A DNA stretch of 64,000 nucleotides, from the IMG/VR virus record IMGVR_UViG_3300007512_000031, positions 1 through 64,000 of that record; one strand, written 5' to 3'. Of this stretch, positions 15,001-24,410 are shown one piece after another; position 1 is the first letter of the stretch, and each line of letters starts with the position of its first letter. Made by a program: the position numbers and the translations under genes. Source of the stretch: a virus. A model generated the notes under the pieces. That model was given only the letters and a program-made list of their open reading frames with translations. It had not been told where the DNA came from and did not search any database.

Positions 15001-16514
15001 TAGAATTCCTCGTCTTCTTCTCCATGTAACCCTTTGGATTTTTCATCAGACATTTGCTTGTCCATTTCAGAAATCTCATCTTCAGTTTGTTTTAATATAT
15101 TTCTTCTAATCCATTCAATAGAGTAGTACCTACCTATGTATTCATTTACCTCTCTCAACACTTCCATTCTTTCTTTAAGAATTTCTGATTCTTTTAGTTC
15201 GGTAAAATATGAATCTTTTGCATACTCAATGTATACTTTTTGGGAAATTTCTTTCCAATCATCAACAGTAATGATATTTTTCATTAAGAGTTGTGTTTTT
15301 AACAATTCCATGAATAAATCACTAAATCGTTTTCGAAGTCGTTCAATAAACTTGAAGAATTTTAATTCGTCCCGTGTAATTTCGGCACTTCTTCCCATAT
15401 TGAAACCATTTTCTGCATCAAGTCTTGATGTTGGAACATGAAGCGAACGATACAGTTTCTTTTGGAAATATTCGACATCTTCCATTTCACCTAAGTTTTG
15501 ACCACCATCAAGTGTTGAGATTTCTGTTCCTCTTCCACCCTCTCGTCTTGGAAGCCAATAATCTTCCAACATTGACATATGGCGTTTATCGTCTTTAATT
15601 TCACCTGTTGAAGCATCATATACTAGTTTGTTTCGATATCGATTCATGATATCTTTTAGATATTGTTCTGCTTTATTCTTTGGTAAGTTACCAACATCAA
15701 TATAGAATATTCTTCGTTCAGGCGCTCTTGATATTCTATAAATCACTACAGCATCTTCAATCATTCGTAATTGATTGAGTGGTTTGATTGCTTTGTGTAA
15801 ATGACCTATTACTCGTTTTCTTGTTCCATCAAACAATCCCGAATTTACATAACAAATAGCATCTGGAGATACTTTAATCCCTTTTTGATCATATGTTCCA
15901 TATGTGTATACTGAACCAGTTTTTTGCATAGACTGGTCATACATGTAAAATTCTTTTACATCTTTAATAACCTCGATGCCGTCTTTATTTCGTTCTTTAA
16001 TAACTTCACGAATTTTTCGAATCTTTGTTGGATCAATAGGTCTAACTTCTGTTATTCCTTTATTTCCGTTTTGACTATCGGATATAATATGAAAGTATAA
16101 TCTTCCATCAATATACCATTTCTTAAAAATGTCATATGCTTTGTTATTAAAATCTAATAAAGAAAGAATATTATCAAATTCTTCATATATTTTATTTTTA
16201 ACGGTATCTGATTGTTCATAATGGTCCATTACTAATTTAACAGGAATACGATATTCATCGAATACAATAGCATCGTTGCAAACATCTTCAACTGCTTGTT
16301 CTACTTCAGGTTGTAATATCATAGTTCGGTAATGATTAATAAATCCTACTTCACTTTTGATATCTCCTTCTAAATCAAGATATGATCCGTAAAAACCCCC
16401 GGCTGTAACAACGGTTGCACCATCATCATAGTCCGGGGATACGAAGGATTTTGCTTTAGTTGGTTCTTCGGTCTGTTTTGATTTCCCGAATTTAAATCCA
16501 AACAATTCTGGCAT
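15000..16514 (-). CDS. gp20: Portal protein
   Basis: Forms the dodecameric vertex through which DNA is packaged and to which the neck attaches. Seen: 504 residues (T4 524) with signatures VEQAVEDVCNDAIVFDE, IYEEFDNILSLLDFNNKAYD, WYIDGRLYFH, EVRPIDPTKIRKIREV, RISRAPERRIFYIDVGNLPK, EQYLKDIMNRYRNKLVYD, MLEDYWLPRREGGRGTEIS, VEYFQKKLYRSLHVPTSRL and RFSDLFMELLKTQL. These cover the clip, wing and stem. Stop overlaps the start of the next gene. A possible variant late box lies 13 nt upstream. Confidence 0.97.
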   Translation of the reverse strand: MPELFGFKFGKSKQTEEPTKAKSFVSPDYDDGATVVTAGGFYGSYLDLEGDIKSEVGFINHYRTMILQPEVEQAVEDVCNDAIVFDEYRIPVKLVMDHYEQSDTVKNKIYEEFDNILSLLDFNNKAYDIFKKWYIDGRLYFHIISDSQNGNKGITEVRPIDPTKIRKIREVIKERNKDGIEVIKDVKEFYMYDQSMQKTGSVYTYGTYDQKGIKVSPDAICYVNSGLFDGTRKRVIGHLHKAIKPLNQLRMIEDAVVIYRISRAPERRIFYIDVGNLPKNKAEQYLKDIMNRYRNKLVYDASTGEIKDDKRHMSMLEDYWLPRREGGRGTEISTLDGGQNLGEMEDVEYFQKKLYRSLHVPTSRLDAENGFNMGRSAEITRDELKFFKFIERLRKRFSDLFMELLKTQLLMKNIITVDDWKEISQKVYIEYAKDSYFTELKESEILKERMEVLREVNEYIGRYYSIEWIRRNILKQTEDEISEMDKQMSDEKSKGLHGEEDEEF

Positions 16515-16526
16515 AATAAGTCCTCA

Positions 16527-16538
16527 TTTTATATAGTA
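16527..16538 (-). promoter_or_regulatory. Candidate variant late box upstream of gp20
   Basis: Minus strand TACTATATAAAA, 13 nt before the ATG at 16514 and inside the 28-nt gap after gp19; a GAGGA follows it. Identical 12-mer upstream of gp23. Confidence 0.4.
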
Positions 16539-16542
16539 CCGT

Positions 16543-17133
16543 TTAACCGGCTTCTCCAACGCCACCCAAATCTACCGATTCTGTAAGGTCAACATCTGGA
16601 GCATCACTTGTCAAGAAGTAACTATACGACATAGTTACGGAAAAGTCTGACAATGTATCACTGGCATCAGCATCTAATGCCATATCACCAATCACTGTGG
16701 GGAAGCAATGGAAAAATGAGTATGTTTTGATAGGATTATTTTGTCTATCAAGTTGGTCCACACTCCAAGTTGGGAATAATCCTGTTGCTAAAGAACTTCC
16801 TTGTGTTAAATCATGAGGTTGTTCTGCAATATTACCAATTGTTGAGTTTATTGCTTCCATCCATTTTTCAAATTTAGTTCTGAGATTAAATTCTCCATCA
16901 CTAATTACAGTCATAGTCCAATCATCAAATGTTCTATTTCCTGGAAGTTTTAATTGTCTACCACGGAAAGGAACAAGAATTGTACTAAGGTTTGTTGCAG
17001 GTAAAGAGGCAGTTCTGATAAGGAATGAACCCGATGAGTCCGTCCCCGCTGGTCCGATAGGACCGTTTACCCTAAACAGATTAGGACGAACGCCACCAGC
17101 CTTGAGATTATTCTTAAAATCGTTAATGTTCAT
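16543..17133 (-). CDS. gp19: Tail tube protein
   Basis: Hexameric rings of this protein form the inner tail tube. Seen: 196 residues (T4 163) beginning FKNNLKAGGVRPNLFRV, then SFLIRTASLPATNLSTILVP, GRQLKLPGNRTFDDWTMTV, FNLRTKFEKWMEAIN and a C-terminal strand FSVTMSYSYF. Order portal-tube-sheath is the T4 order 20-19-18. A perfect late promoter lies upstream. An Asp-rich C-terminal extension (DAPDVDLTESVDLGG) exceeds the T4 length. Confidence 0.94.
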   Translation of the reverse strand: MNINDFKNNLKAGGVRPNLFRVNGPIGPAGTDSSGSFLIRTASLPATNLSTILVPFRGRQLKLPGNRTFDDWTMTVISDGEFNLRTKFEKWMEAINSTIGNIAEQPHDLTQGSSLATGLFPTWSVDQLDRQNNPIKTYSFFHCFPTVIGDMALDADASDTLSDFSVTMSYSYFLTSDAPDVDLTESVDLGGVGEAG

Positions 17134-17151
17134 GCTTTGTTTCCTCTTTTA

Positions 17152-17159
17152 TATTTATA
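17152..17159 (-). promoter_or_regulatory. Late promoter TATAAATA before gp19
   Basis: Perfect late box on the minus strand within the 37-nt gap between gp18 and gp19, ending 19 nt before the ATG at 17133, with AGAGGAAA before the start. Confidence 0.8.
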
Positions 17160-17170
17160 CCAATTTATAG

Positions 17171-19153
17171 TCATCCTCCAGCAACTTCACTAAAATCTAC
17201 ACCAGATCGTGTAGCAACAAAGTTCAACTGGATGAAGTTGATTGAACGAGTTGGTTTTACGAAAATATCAGCAACAAATTTATTTGCATCAATAACTGCT
17301 GAAGTATTATTAGTAGTATCACATACAACTTTAAAGTCTGTGATTCCTCTTCGTCCTTGAATATCTCGTAGGAATGGTTCAATCATATTCTTAAATTGGG
17401 CTCTTGTAAATGAATCATTTTGTTCGAAAAGTTGGAACTTCGAAGCAGTTGAGATTGCTTTTTCAAGAACAATAAAGAGTCGTCTAACATTAATTCTGTC
17501 GAATGCACTTCCTTTGCTTTGTAGTGTTTTATCACCAAACAAAATTGTACCTTCGCCGGGGAATGAAACTACTGGGTTAATGTTGTTCTTGTATAATTCA
17601 TCTCGATGTGCTTCATCAGTAGGATTCAATGCAAGTTTAACTGCACCTCGAATCTGTCCACGATTGAAGCCTGCTGGTGAGAACCAAGGATCATTGACAT
17701 TATCTGTTCTAGCACAGAGTCCTGCCATATCACCGTTTAGTGGCACCCATCGAAGTTTATCGTTGTATCTGTCGTACTGATACTTCCAACCACTGTCTAA
17801 GAATGCATAAGAACTATTCTTATTAAGTTGATTGTCATGATAATCTACAACATTTGAAACTTGTGTTGCAGTAACTGTTTCTGATACAACATCTGCTTCT
17901 TCTGGCGAGACAAATGCAACACAATCTTTTCTTGCATCTGCAATATCGATTATTTCACCAGAAAGTGAAGAATCTGCGTCTCCAGCGATAAGTAGTGAAA
18001 TGTCTACTGTATCTGGGTCAGCAAGTAAGTTGTATGCATTTAATTTATTTGTATTCGTAGAACTTGAAGAATAAGCACCACTTGCACCTGAGTAATATGC
18101 TCTCTTGGCAAAGTTAAATGTGATTGCAGTATCTCCAAAAGTTATACCTGCGGCAGAGTTTCCACCTACGGTGTCAATTATTTCTCCACCCACCCAAATA
18201 TATCTAGAACCATTGTTGATTTTAGTAACATAGTAGTTTGAGTTTCCATCACCGTCTTTGGCATCAATTGCTTTAGATACATTGTTGTATACTTCTAATA
18301 CACCGTTTGTGACTCCACCAAATTTACCATCTTCATCAATAACTACCACACTAAATTGGTCGCCAGTACCACCAACAAAATCTAGGTTTGTAGAAGTTGA
18401 AGTTCGTTCCACATATGATTTATATGCAAATTCCCAGTGTGCTGTTGAACCCACTGTAAGGGCACTAGTAAGAGCGGGACTAAAATCAATTGTTGAGCCG
18501 CTTGTTGCGCCACAAACCCCAGTAACTGTAAATGTTTTATTAATACCCCCAATTTTTAATACATCACCAACAATTGCACTTGTTGCTCCAGGGGCACTGT
18601 TTCCTGCTGTTCCAGCCGCAAAGTGAAGTGCTGTGGCGCCAACTGCCGCGGCAGTCCCAGTAGTTATATCAGGTCCACGAGTTCCCTGACTAGTTCCTGT
18701 TGCACCAAAGTCTACAACAGCAACTTTTAGGCTGTTTCCCATACTTCCTGCATATTTTGCAACAAAGTTTGCATCTCCTGCTGCTGTATATAATCCTGTG
18801 TTATCTGCTTGACCTGCTTCGTAAATATCAGAGTTTTTGATTAGCAATCCACCAGAACTACCACTAAAACCGAAGAACGAGTTTACTGCTGTACTATTTG
18901 TACATCGAACCACGGTAAGTGAACCACCATATCCGAGGAAATTGGCAGCAGATAACCACCCCTTAAAGTTGTCGTTATCGGGTTTACCAAAAAGGTCTGC
19001 TAAATCATTTTCACCCGCTACTAGTACTCTTTGTTCAATTGGACCCCAATTGAACTGACCTGCATATCCCGCTCGTGTTGTTGAAACGGCGGGTACAATA
19101 TTTGTAAAGTCCTTTTCTGTGACTGTGACGCCTGGACTGACTCTAAATGCCAT
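17171..19153 (-). CDS. gp18: Tail sheath protein
   Basis: Contractile sheath subunit. Seen: 660 residues, essentially the T4 length (659). N-terminal FRVSPGVTVTEKDFTNIVPA and TTRAGYAGQFNWGPIEQRVLV are typical. The conserved C-terminal core is clear: LALNPTDEAHRDELYKNNIN, SFPGEGTILFGDKTLQ, FDRINVRRLFIVLEKAIS, FLRDIQGRRGITDF, FVADIFVKPTRSINFIQLNF. The middle (about residues 130-360) is a Gly/Ser/Thr-rich surface domain and the most variable part in the family. GGAG-type ribosome site; the 82-nt gap to gp17 contains no perfect late box. Confidence 0.97.
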   Translation of the reverse strand: MAFRVSPGVTVTEKDFTNIVPAVSTTRAGYAGQFNWGPIEQRVLVAGENDLADLFGKPDNDNFKGWLSAANFLGYGGSLTVVRCTNSTAVNSFFGFSGSSGGLLIKNSDIYEAGQADNTGLYTAAGDANFVAKYAGSMGNSLKVAVVDFGATGTSQGTRGPDITTGTAAAVGATALHFAAGTAGNSAPGATSAIVGDVLKIGGINKTFTVTGVCGATSGSTIDFSPALTSALTVGSTAHWEFAYKSYVERTSTSTNLDFVGGTGDQFSVVVIDEDGKFGGVTNGVLEVYNNVSKAIDAKDGDGNSNYYVTKINNGSRYIWVGGEIIDTVGGNSAAGITFGDTAITFNFAKRAYYSGASGAYSSSSTNTNKLNAYNLLADPDTVDISLLIAGDADSSLSGEIIDIADARKDCVAFVSPEEADVVSETVTATQVSNVVDYHDNQLNKNSSYAFLDSGWKYQYDRYNDKLRWVPLNGDMAGLCARTDNVNDPWFSPAGFNRGQIRGAVKLALNPTDEAHRDELYKNNINPVVSFPGEGTILFGDKTLQSKGSAFDRINVRRLFIVLEKAISTASKFQLFEQNDSFTRAQFKNMIEPFLRDIQGRRGITDFKVVCDTTNNTSAVIDANKFVADIFVKPTRSINFIQLNFVATRSGVDFSEVAGG

Positions 19154-19235
19154 ATTAATTCTCCTTGAGACTGTTATATATCGTTTTACACTATATGTGT
19201 TTTCTGAAAATATGTATCATTTTTTGGTATTTCAT

Positions 19236-20903
19236 TTATATAGAAAAGAATGAACCTAAATTATCATCATCAGCATTTTGCCATATTGTACCATCAGCAT
19301 CCACTTCATAGTCATCTTCAACACCACTATTTATAAACCCAAAAGGTGTCATTTCAGATTCTAATTGTTCTAATTTTTCTTTATACATGGATTTTCTAAC
19401 ATCCATATTAAGCATATCTTTAAAATATTGTTGTGTAGTACACCAAGCAAATAATACTAATGACATAACTAAGTCATCTGTGTGTCCGGCATCAGCCTCA
19501 AACGAATTTCTTTTGGAAATAAAAGAAATAAGTTCATCTATGATATTAAAATCTTCAATAAGTAATTTATCTTCTTCAATTAAGTTTTTTAAGTTAGAAC
19601 AACCCACTCGTTTTGTTGCTTGGGTAGTTCTCATACCTAACTGAGAACCACCTTTACCAAAACCACCATCTAGTGTTTGACCTTTTCTTCCACGAATGGT
19701 GGTCATAAGAATATGTTCATATTCAAATTCACTATGCATTATATCTGCTACTTGACCTCCAATATCGTTAATTTCAATCATACAATATGCATCATTATAT
19801 TGTTTGCATAATGAATGTACAACGGTAGGATATGTCATAGGAGAAAGTTCATTATTTCTAAAGGTTGCAACCACTTTAAATGGTTTATCATCGTGTGTGA
19901 TGTCTACTAACACAAATGCATGATAATCTAGCCCAGTTCCTCTTGCAACATCTACTCCCATAAAGTAAATATGGTCTTTTTCTGGTTTCTCGTAAATACA
20001 AAGTCCTTCGTCATTTTTGTGGATAGGAGTTTTATATGCCAAAGATTTTAATTTAGCAGAAGATATAAGGGTATTAATAGAACCGATGAAATCACAACCA
20101 AATTCGGTTCTAAATTGTTCTTCGCTAGTGTTTGCAATGGTTTCTTCTTTCCATTTAGCATCTCTGCCAGGCACATCCGACCAATGAACCTCAATCGGAA
20201 TATAACTATTTCTCCCTTCAGTAGCATCTACCCACATTCGGTAATACATGTTCAACCCTTTTGGGGTGGAAACAATAAGTACTTTTGTGGTCTTACCTGA
20301 TGAAATTGTAGGATATACTGAACTGAAGAATTCTTCCGCAACCCCTTGCGGAACATAGGCAAATTCATCCATGAAAATCATATTGAATGAACCACCCCGA
20401 ACAGCACTAGATGATGTTGCAGAAGCAAGAATTTTAGAACCATTTTCTAATTCAATTGAACCTTTGTTCCATTCAATGATTCCCTGCTGTATCCATTTTG
20501 GCAGATGTTCATATGCTAGTTTTAATCTTCCTAATAAATCTCTTGCTGTTGCCAATTTATTTGCAAGAATAGCAACATTGACACTTTCGTTGAATAGAAC
20601 ATAATGCAAAAGATATGCAATTACGGTGGTTGATTTACCACTTTGACGAGGTAATTTTGCAATCACAAACCTATTGTTGTGAATCTTTTCTACCATATTC
20701 GATTGAAAATCATACATCGAAAATGGCATTAATCCTTCATCCACATTTACAATTTGAACATAAGTTTCAATAAAATATACAGGATCATTAGCACATTTCA
20801 AATATTCTTCAACTTGTTCTTTAGTAAAGTTGACAGGAACATCTGAAGATTTTAGATTCTTGTTTCCAAGATATGAATTATCGTCAATCGTCTTTCTGGG
20901 CAT
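19236..20903 (-). CDS. gp17: Terminase large subunit (packaging ATPase and nuclease)
   Basis: DNA-packaging motor. Seen: Walker A LPRQSGKST (84-92), Walker B NMIFMDE (174-180) and coupling VSTPKGLN (211-218) in the ATPase half; nuclease half with GVDVARG (Asp318), CMIEINDIGG (about 367-376) and HTDDLVMSL (about 490) as the RNase-H-like metal sites. 555 residues (T4 610). The start overlaps the 3' end of the small-subunit gene (20884-20903). All catalytic motifs are present. No intein or intron is visible, although terminase genes are common targets. Confidence 0.97.
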   Translation of the reverse strand: MPRKTIDDNSYLGNKNLKSSDVPVNFTKEQVEEYLKCANDPVYFIETYVQIVNVDEGLMPFSMYDFQSNMVEKIHNNRFVIAKLPRQSGKSTTVIAYLLHYVLFNESVNVAILANKLATARDLLGRLKLAYEHLPKWIQQGIIEWNKGSIELENGSKILASATSSSAVRGGSFNMIFMDEFAYVPQGVAEEFFSSVYPTISSGKTTKVLIVSTPKGLNMYYRMWVDATEGRNSYIPIEVHWSDVPGRDAKWKEETIANTSEEQFRTEFGCDFIGSINTLISSAKLKSLAYKTPIHKNDEGLCIYEKPEKDHIYFMGVDVARGTGLDYHAFVLVDITHDDKPFKVVATFRNNELSPMTYPTVVHSLCKQYNDAYCMIEINDIGGQVADIMHSEFEYEHILMTTIRGRKGQTLDGGFGKGGSQLGMRTTQATKRVGCSNLKNLIEEDKLLIEDFNIIDELISFISKRNSFEADAGHTDDLVMSLVLFAWCTTQQYFKDMLNMDVRKSMYKEKLEQLESEMTPFGFINSGVEDDYEVDADGTIWQNADDDNLGSFFSI

Positions 20904-21393
20904 CGTCTTCTTCAGCCAAATTTTCTATCTGTTTTGCATTATTTTTTACTAATTGTTGTAATTCTTTAGTCGAACCAACAAAAATAGATTGATTTGTTGT
21001 ATTATGTTGATGAAGATTAACTTCTTCTTTTTTGATTTCTTTCATTTGTTTATGAAGTCCAATCAAATCTTTATTTGCTTCAGAAACTGTTTTGATAAGT
21101 TGTGAAACTACTTCATATGCTCTTGGAGTTTCACCTTCATCAGCAATAGTAAGAATCCCATCAATAGCAACAGTACCTTTATCAATGATTTCTTTAAGAC
21201 TATCTCTGACATCTGTATAGTCTTTCTCTAAATGTATTTGTTTAATATTTTTCTTTTCAGAATCAGGAACTATAACAATTTCTGTTTCTTCTATTTCACA
21301 TTCGAGAATTTCTGATTCAACATCAATAGTTGTATCGTCTAATATATTAAGTGCTTCACCAATTCTTTCATCTACTTTCTTTTTCTTTGCCAT
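20884..21393 (-). CDS. gp16: Terminase small subunit
   Basis: 169 residues (T4 164). Role: recognises phage DNA and regulates gp17. Seen: acidic N-terminal region with EIEETEIVIVPD, then a central helical pair YTDVRDSLKEIIDKGTVAID and YEVVSQLIKTVSEANKDLIG, LHKQMKEIKKEE, then a variable tail with poly-acidic end. The DVRDSL...G..AI.G...IA pattern matches gp16-family proteins in T4-like phages. Overlap with gp17 agrees with T4 order 16-17. Confidence 0.88.
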   Translation of the reverse strand: MAKKKKVDERIGEALNILDDTTIDVESEILECEIEETEIVIVPDSEKKNIKQIHLEKDYTDVRDSLKEIIDKGTVAIDGILTIADEGETPRAYEVVSQLIKTVSEANKDLIGLHKQMKEIKKEEVNLHQHNTTNQSIFVGSTKELQQLVKNNAKQIENLAEEDDAQKDD

Positions 21394-21402
21394 TATATTA
21401 AA

Positions 21403-21873
21403 TTACTCCATAACATTATCATATAAAGATTGCAATGTTTCTAAAATCCATGCATTATAATTAACATCTGGATGTATGTTTCCATCATCAATTATATCTT
21501 TAAGTTTTTTCTTTGCTTTGTTAAGATATTTTATAGGGAGATAATAACCCACACCTTCACCCGGCACAGCAATTATATCACCTCCTTCTTTTCCCCAATT
21601 TACTAAAATATTTAAAATATGATTCCAATCGTCTAAATCTGCACTTACAAATCCTTTAGCAAAAAATGGTATGCTATCTTTTATAATATTAATAATAGTA
21701 TCTTTTGTGACGGACAATACATTATCCATTTCATTTGGCGGAATATCCTTTACATTATATGGAATTTCTGAACCATCAGACATAATCTTAATAAGTCTAC
21801 CATCGGGACCCACAGTAGATTGCATATGTGTAATAGGAGGCAAAGATTCTAATAATTGTTTATATGATTTCAT
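21403..21873 (-). CDS. Hypothetical between gp15 and gp16; internal-protein-like leader
   Basis: 156 residues, no T4 counterpart at this position and no family recognised. Seen: MKSYKQLLE|SLPPI at the start, of the T4 internal-protein type MK-Y---L-E; then a DGRLIKIMSDGSEIPYNV strand-turn, a helical middle (VLSVTKDTIINIIKDSIPFF) and a C-terminal helix NAWILETLQSLYD. It lies 9 nt before gp16 and 12 nt after gp15, so it is part of the neck-terminase operon. Inferred: a packaged or assembly protein; evidence is the leader resemblance only. Confidence 0.65.
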   Translation of the reverse strand: MKSYKQLLESLPPITHMQSTVGPDGRLIKIMSDGSEIPYNVKDIPPNEMDNVLSVTKDTIINIIKDSIPFFAKGFVSADLDDWNHILNILVNWGKEGGDIIAVPGEGVGYYLPIKYLNKAKKKLKDIIDDGNIHPDVNYNAWILETLQSLYDNVME

Positions 21874-21885
21874 TTAATTTATTCC

Positions 21886-22716
21886 TTATGGGTTTGTATT
21901 ATATGTATTCCCTGCATGGTCCATCGAAGCACCAAATACCCATTTAATATTATCTGAACTATAATCATCTATTGATGAAGATGCACCAGAAGGTCCAGTA
22001 ACATATGTTTGTATGGTAGACAATGCACCAGTTGCACCCGACAATCCACCACTTCCTGTAAATGCTTCAACATCCCAGAATGTGTTGTTGACAGTTTTTA
22101 TTATCTTAGATGTCTTAACTGGACCATAAACATAAGATTTTGCAATAAATTCAAAATCAAAATTAATATTTCTTCTAGTATCAAAATCTCCCTCATAATC
22201 TTCTGTAATTGAAGATGATTGTAATATAATTGGAACATCAATGCTTTGGTGTAAACTGTTCATGTTTATTGTGACATTAAATTCTGGTGTGAAATATGGT
22301 AAAATTTGTTCTACAATTTGAAGACCATCATCCATGTGTCGAACAAACGCAGATAACCTAAAAGAAAAATTATAAGGAACTTCTGCATAATCAAATGAAG
22401 TGCTGGATACTCCAGTAGAATCACTTAAAAATCGTTTACTCAGAGTATTTCGTTTTCTTTGTGCATCATAATCCATAGAAGTCAATTCAAAACCAAGACG
22501 AGGAAGTGTCATTTCAACTTTTACACCATCAGATATAGAACTTCCTTCATATATTCTACGAATAAACTTTTCTTTTGGTCCATATGCAATAGGAATTTTA
22601 ACTTTTTCCTTTGTAGAACCATCTGCATTTTTTCTGGTGACATATATGTCATTAAAAAGAGAACCAAATGCAATTACTACATTTCTTACTGAATTATGAT
22701 AAAATGTTGTAAACAT
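21886..22716 (-). CDS. gp15: Tail terminator / sheath-stabilising protein
   Basis: Caps the completed tail and binds the neck. Seen: 276 residues (T4 272). N-terminal FYHNSVRNVVIAFGSLFNDI, KVKIPIAYGPKEKFIRRI, MTLPRLGFELTSMDYDAQRK and the highly conserved FVRHMDDGLQIVEQILPYF with FNVTINM, then RRNINFDFEFIAKSYVYGPV. The last 60 residues form a Gly/Ser-rich tail with LSGATGALS and GPSGASSS. Lies next to gp14 as in T4. Confidence 0.93.
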   Translation of the reverse strand: MFTTFYHNSVRNVVIAFGSLFNDIYVTRKNADGSTKEKVKIPIAYGPKEKFIRRIYEGSSISDGVKVEMTLPRLGFELTSMDYDAQRKRNTLSKRFLSDSTGVSSTSFDYAEVPYNFSFRLSAFVRHMDDGLQIVEQILPYFTPEFNVTINMNSLHQSIDVPIILQSSSITEDYEGDFDTRRNINFDFEFIAKSYVYGPVKTSKIIKTVNNTFWDVEAFTGSGGLSGATGALSTIQTYVTGPSGASSSIDDYSSDNIKWVFGASMDHAGNTYNTNP

Positions 22717-22727
22717 GAGTGTTCCTT

Positions 22728-23663
22728 TTATAATCCTTCACTGAAAGGATCAGTTTCTGTAAAATCAAAGATAGAATCTGCTTGTAATTCTAAATCATCC
22801 GAATCGTCATAATCATCAGCAATAACAACCGTTCTTATTGCTGGGTCTAGTGTGTTTCCTGCATAATAGAATGTATCAGAACTTGCACCACTAATACCTT
22901 CAGTAGAACTTACACCAACAGACAATCCTGTAGCACCAGAAGGTCCTGCAACCGTAAGAAGTTTATATCCAGCACCAGAAGGTCCTGCTGTTCCTGCTGT
23001 AACCCAATTCAATACAGTAGCATACCAAGATGCACTCACACCGTTAGGTCCAAACCCAGCAGTTCCTTGATAAACATATTCACCAACACTATAGTCAGAA
23101 GTAAATCCACCAGTAACATAAATGTTGAATGCAACATCTTCAGCAATTTCTACAATCTTATCAATATCAGTGAATCCAGTAGTGAAATCTTCTTCACTAT
23201 ATTCGAACAATTCACAAGAAAGTTTATAACTATACAATCTACCCAATTGATAAAATGGATTTTCGTGTTCTACAAATTTGATTTCAAAAAGACCTTTTGA
23301 AAGAGGAAGATAAATTAAATCTCCTTCTCTTGGTCGATTTATTGCTGATTCATGTGAAAGGTTTTTTGAAAATATCTTTTTAGAAACTATAAATTCTACA
23401 GTATCTTTTATTTGAATACCAAACTTAGAAGCAAAATCACCCTCACCTTCAAATCCATCTACACTAGAAATATACATTTCCATACCAATACCTTGTTCAA
23501 AATTAGAAATGGTATCTTCGCCAAACAAGAAATCACGATTTACTAATGTTCTTGGAATGTAGATAACATCATGACCATATATTTGAATTGTTTCGATTGT
23601 CAAATCTTCAACAAGGTCTTGTTCTGATTTTACTTGATGTCTAAAAAACTTATTAGTTGCCAT
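22728..23663 (-). CDS. gp14: Neck protein
   Basis: Forms the head-proximal neck ring with gp13. Seen: 311 residues (T4 256). N-terminal KFFRHQVKSEQDLVEDLTIE, IQIYGHDVIYIPRTLVNRD, then IKDTVEFIVSKKIF, RPREGDLIYLPLSKGLFEI and HENPFYQLGRLYSYKLSCELF, all typical of gp14. About residues 190-275 are an inserted Gly/Ser/Ala-rich segment with two GPSGA elements. The acidic C-terminus ends FTETDPFSEGL. Three nt separate its stop side from gp13 and 11 nt from gp15. Confidence 0.92.
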   Translation of the reverse strand: MATNKFFRHQVKSEQDLVEDLTIETIQIYGHDVIYIPRTLVNRDFLFGEDTISNFEQGIGMEMYISSVDGFEGEGDFASKFGIQIKDTVEFIVSKKIFSKNLSHESAINRPREGDLIYLPLSKGLFEIKFVEHENPFYQLGRLYSYKLSCELFEYSEEDFTTGFTDIDKIVEIAEDVAFNIYVTGGFTSDYSVGEYVYQGTAGFGPNGVSASWYATVLNWVTAGTAGPSGAGYKLLTVAGPSGATGLSVGVSSTEGISGASSDTFYYAGNTLDPAIRTVVIADDYDDSDDLELQADSIFDFTETDPFSEGL

Positions 23664-23666
23664 TTA

Positions 23667-24410
23667 TCATCCTACCATAAAATCTGGTGGAAGTTCGTAC
23701 ATCAATTGTACATTTTCTTCTATCTTATCAATTTCGGTTTGTGCTTGTTCTAATAATTCTCTGCCGTTGAAAGTAACCCCACCAGGCAATTGAATCCCTT
23801 CAAATTTTGAAAGGTTGGATGCCCATTGTTTTTTAAATAATGCAGTTACATAATTTTTAAGTAATCTGTCTTTATAAATTTCGGGATAAGTTTCTGGGTT
23901 TAATACAAGATAACCTTCTGCAACAATATAATCACCAACATTAAATTCTTCACTCCAGTCAGTATCAATTTTCAATTGATTTGTTACTCGACTAAATCTA
24001 ATTGCTTTTTCAGGAGAAAGAATATCTTGAATAAGAGAAAGATGTCTTTTTGTGATATCATATTGTATCATTGATTGGTTTGGATTTCTTAATCCATAAA
24101 AATCATTAAGTGCCATTTGATATCGTACATCGAACAAGTTCACTGTACCTTCACTTAATTGAAAGATTTTTGTAATTGAAATGATGTCATCTGAAATTGT
24201 AATATATTCATTGTCAATATCAGTTTGGGTCATTTCATGTTTTAGATATGTTCTCTCAACACCGTCAAAATGATATTCTGCGAAGAACTGTAGTGCATCG
24301 TCAATTCGATCTTCAAGTTGCGAGTCATCGACATTGATTTCAATGACTGGCGCACCTAATCTTCTAAGTGCGAATTCTTTGAGTGTTGCTCTTGATGTTG
24401 GCTGTGCCAT
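23667..24410 (-). CDS. gp13: Neck protein
   Basis: 247 residues (T4 309). With gp14 it seals the packaged head and presents the tail-binding surface. Seen: TLKEFALRRLGAPVIEINVD near residue 9, DRIDDALQFFAEYHFDGVER, then FQLSEGTVNLFDVRYQMALN, and the C-terminal helical part KDRLLKNYVTALFKKQWASN, LSKFEGIQLPGGVTFNGREL, EQAQTEIDKIEE. These match gp13 of cyanophage-type viruses. Its ATG may be embedded in the 3' end of a small basic frame upstream (24356-24520). Confidence 0.92.
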   Translation of the reverse strand: MAQPTSRATLKEFALRRLGAPVIEINVDDSQLEDRIDDALQFFAEYHFDGVERTYLKHEMTQTDIDNEYITISDDIISITKIFQLSEGTVNLFDVRYQMALNDFYGLRNPNQSMIQYDITKRHLSLIQDILSPEKAIRFSRVTNQLKIDTDWSEEFNVGDYIVAEGYLVLNPETYPEIYKDRLLKNYVTALFKKQWASNLSKFEGIQLPGGVTFNGRELLEQAQTEIDKIEENVQLMYELPPDFMVG

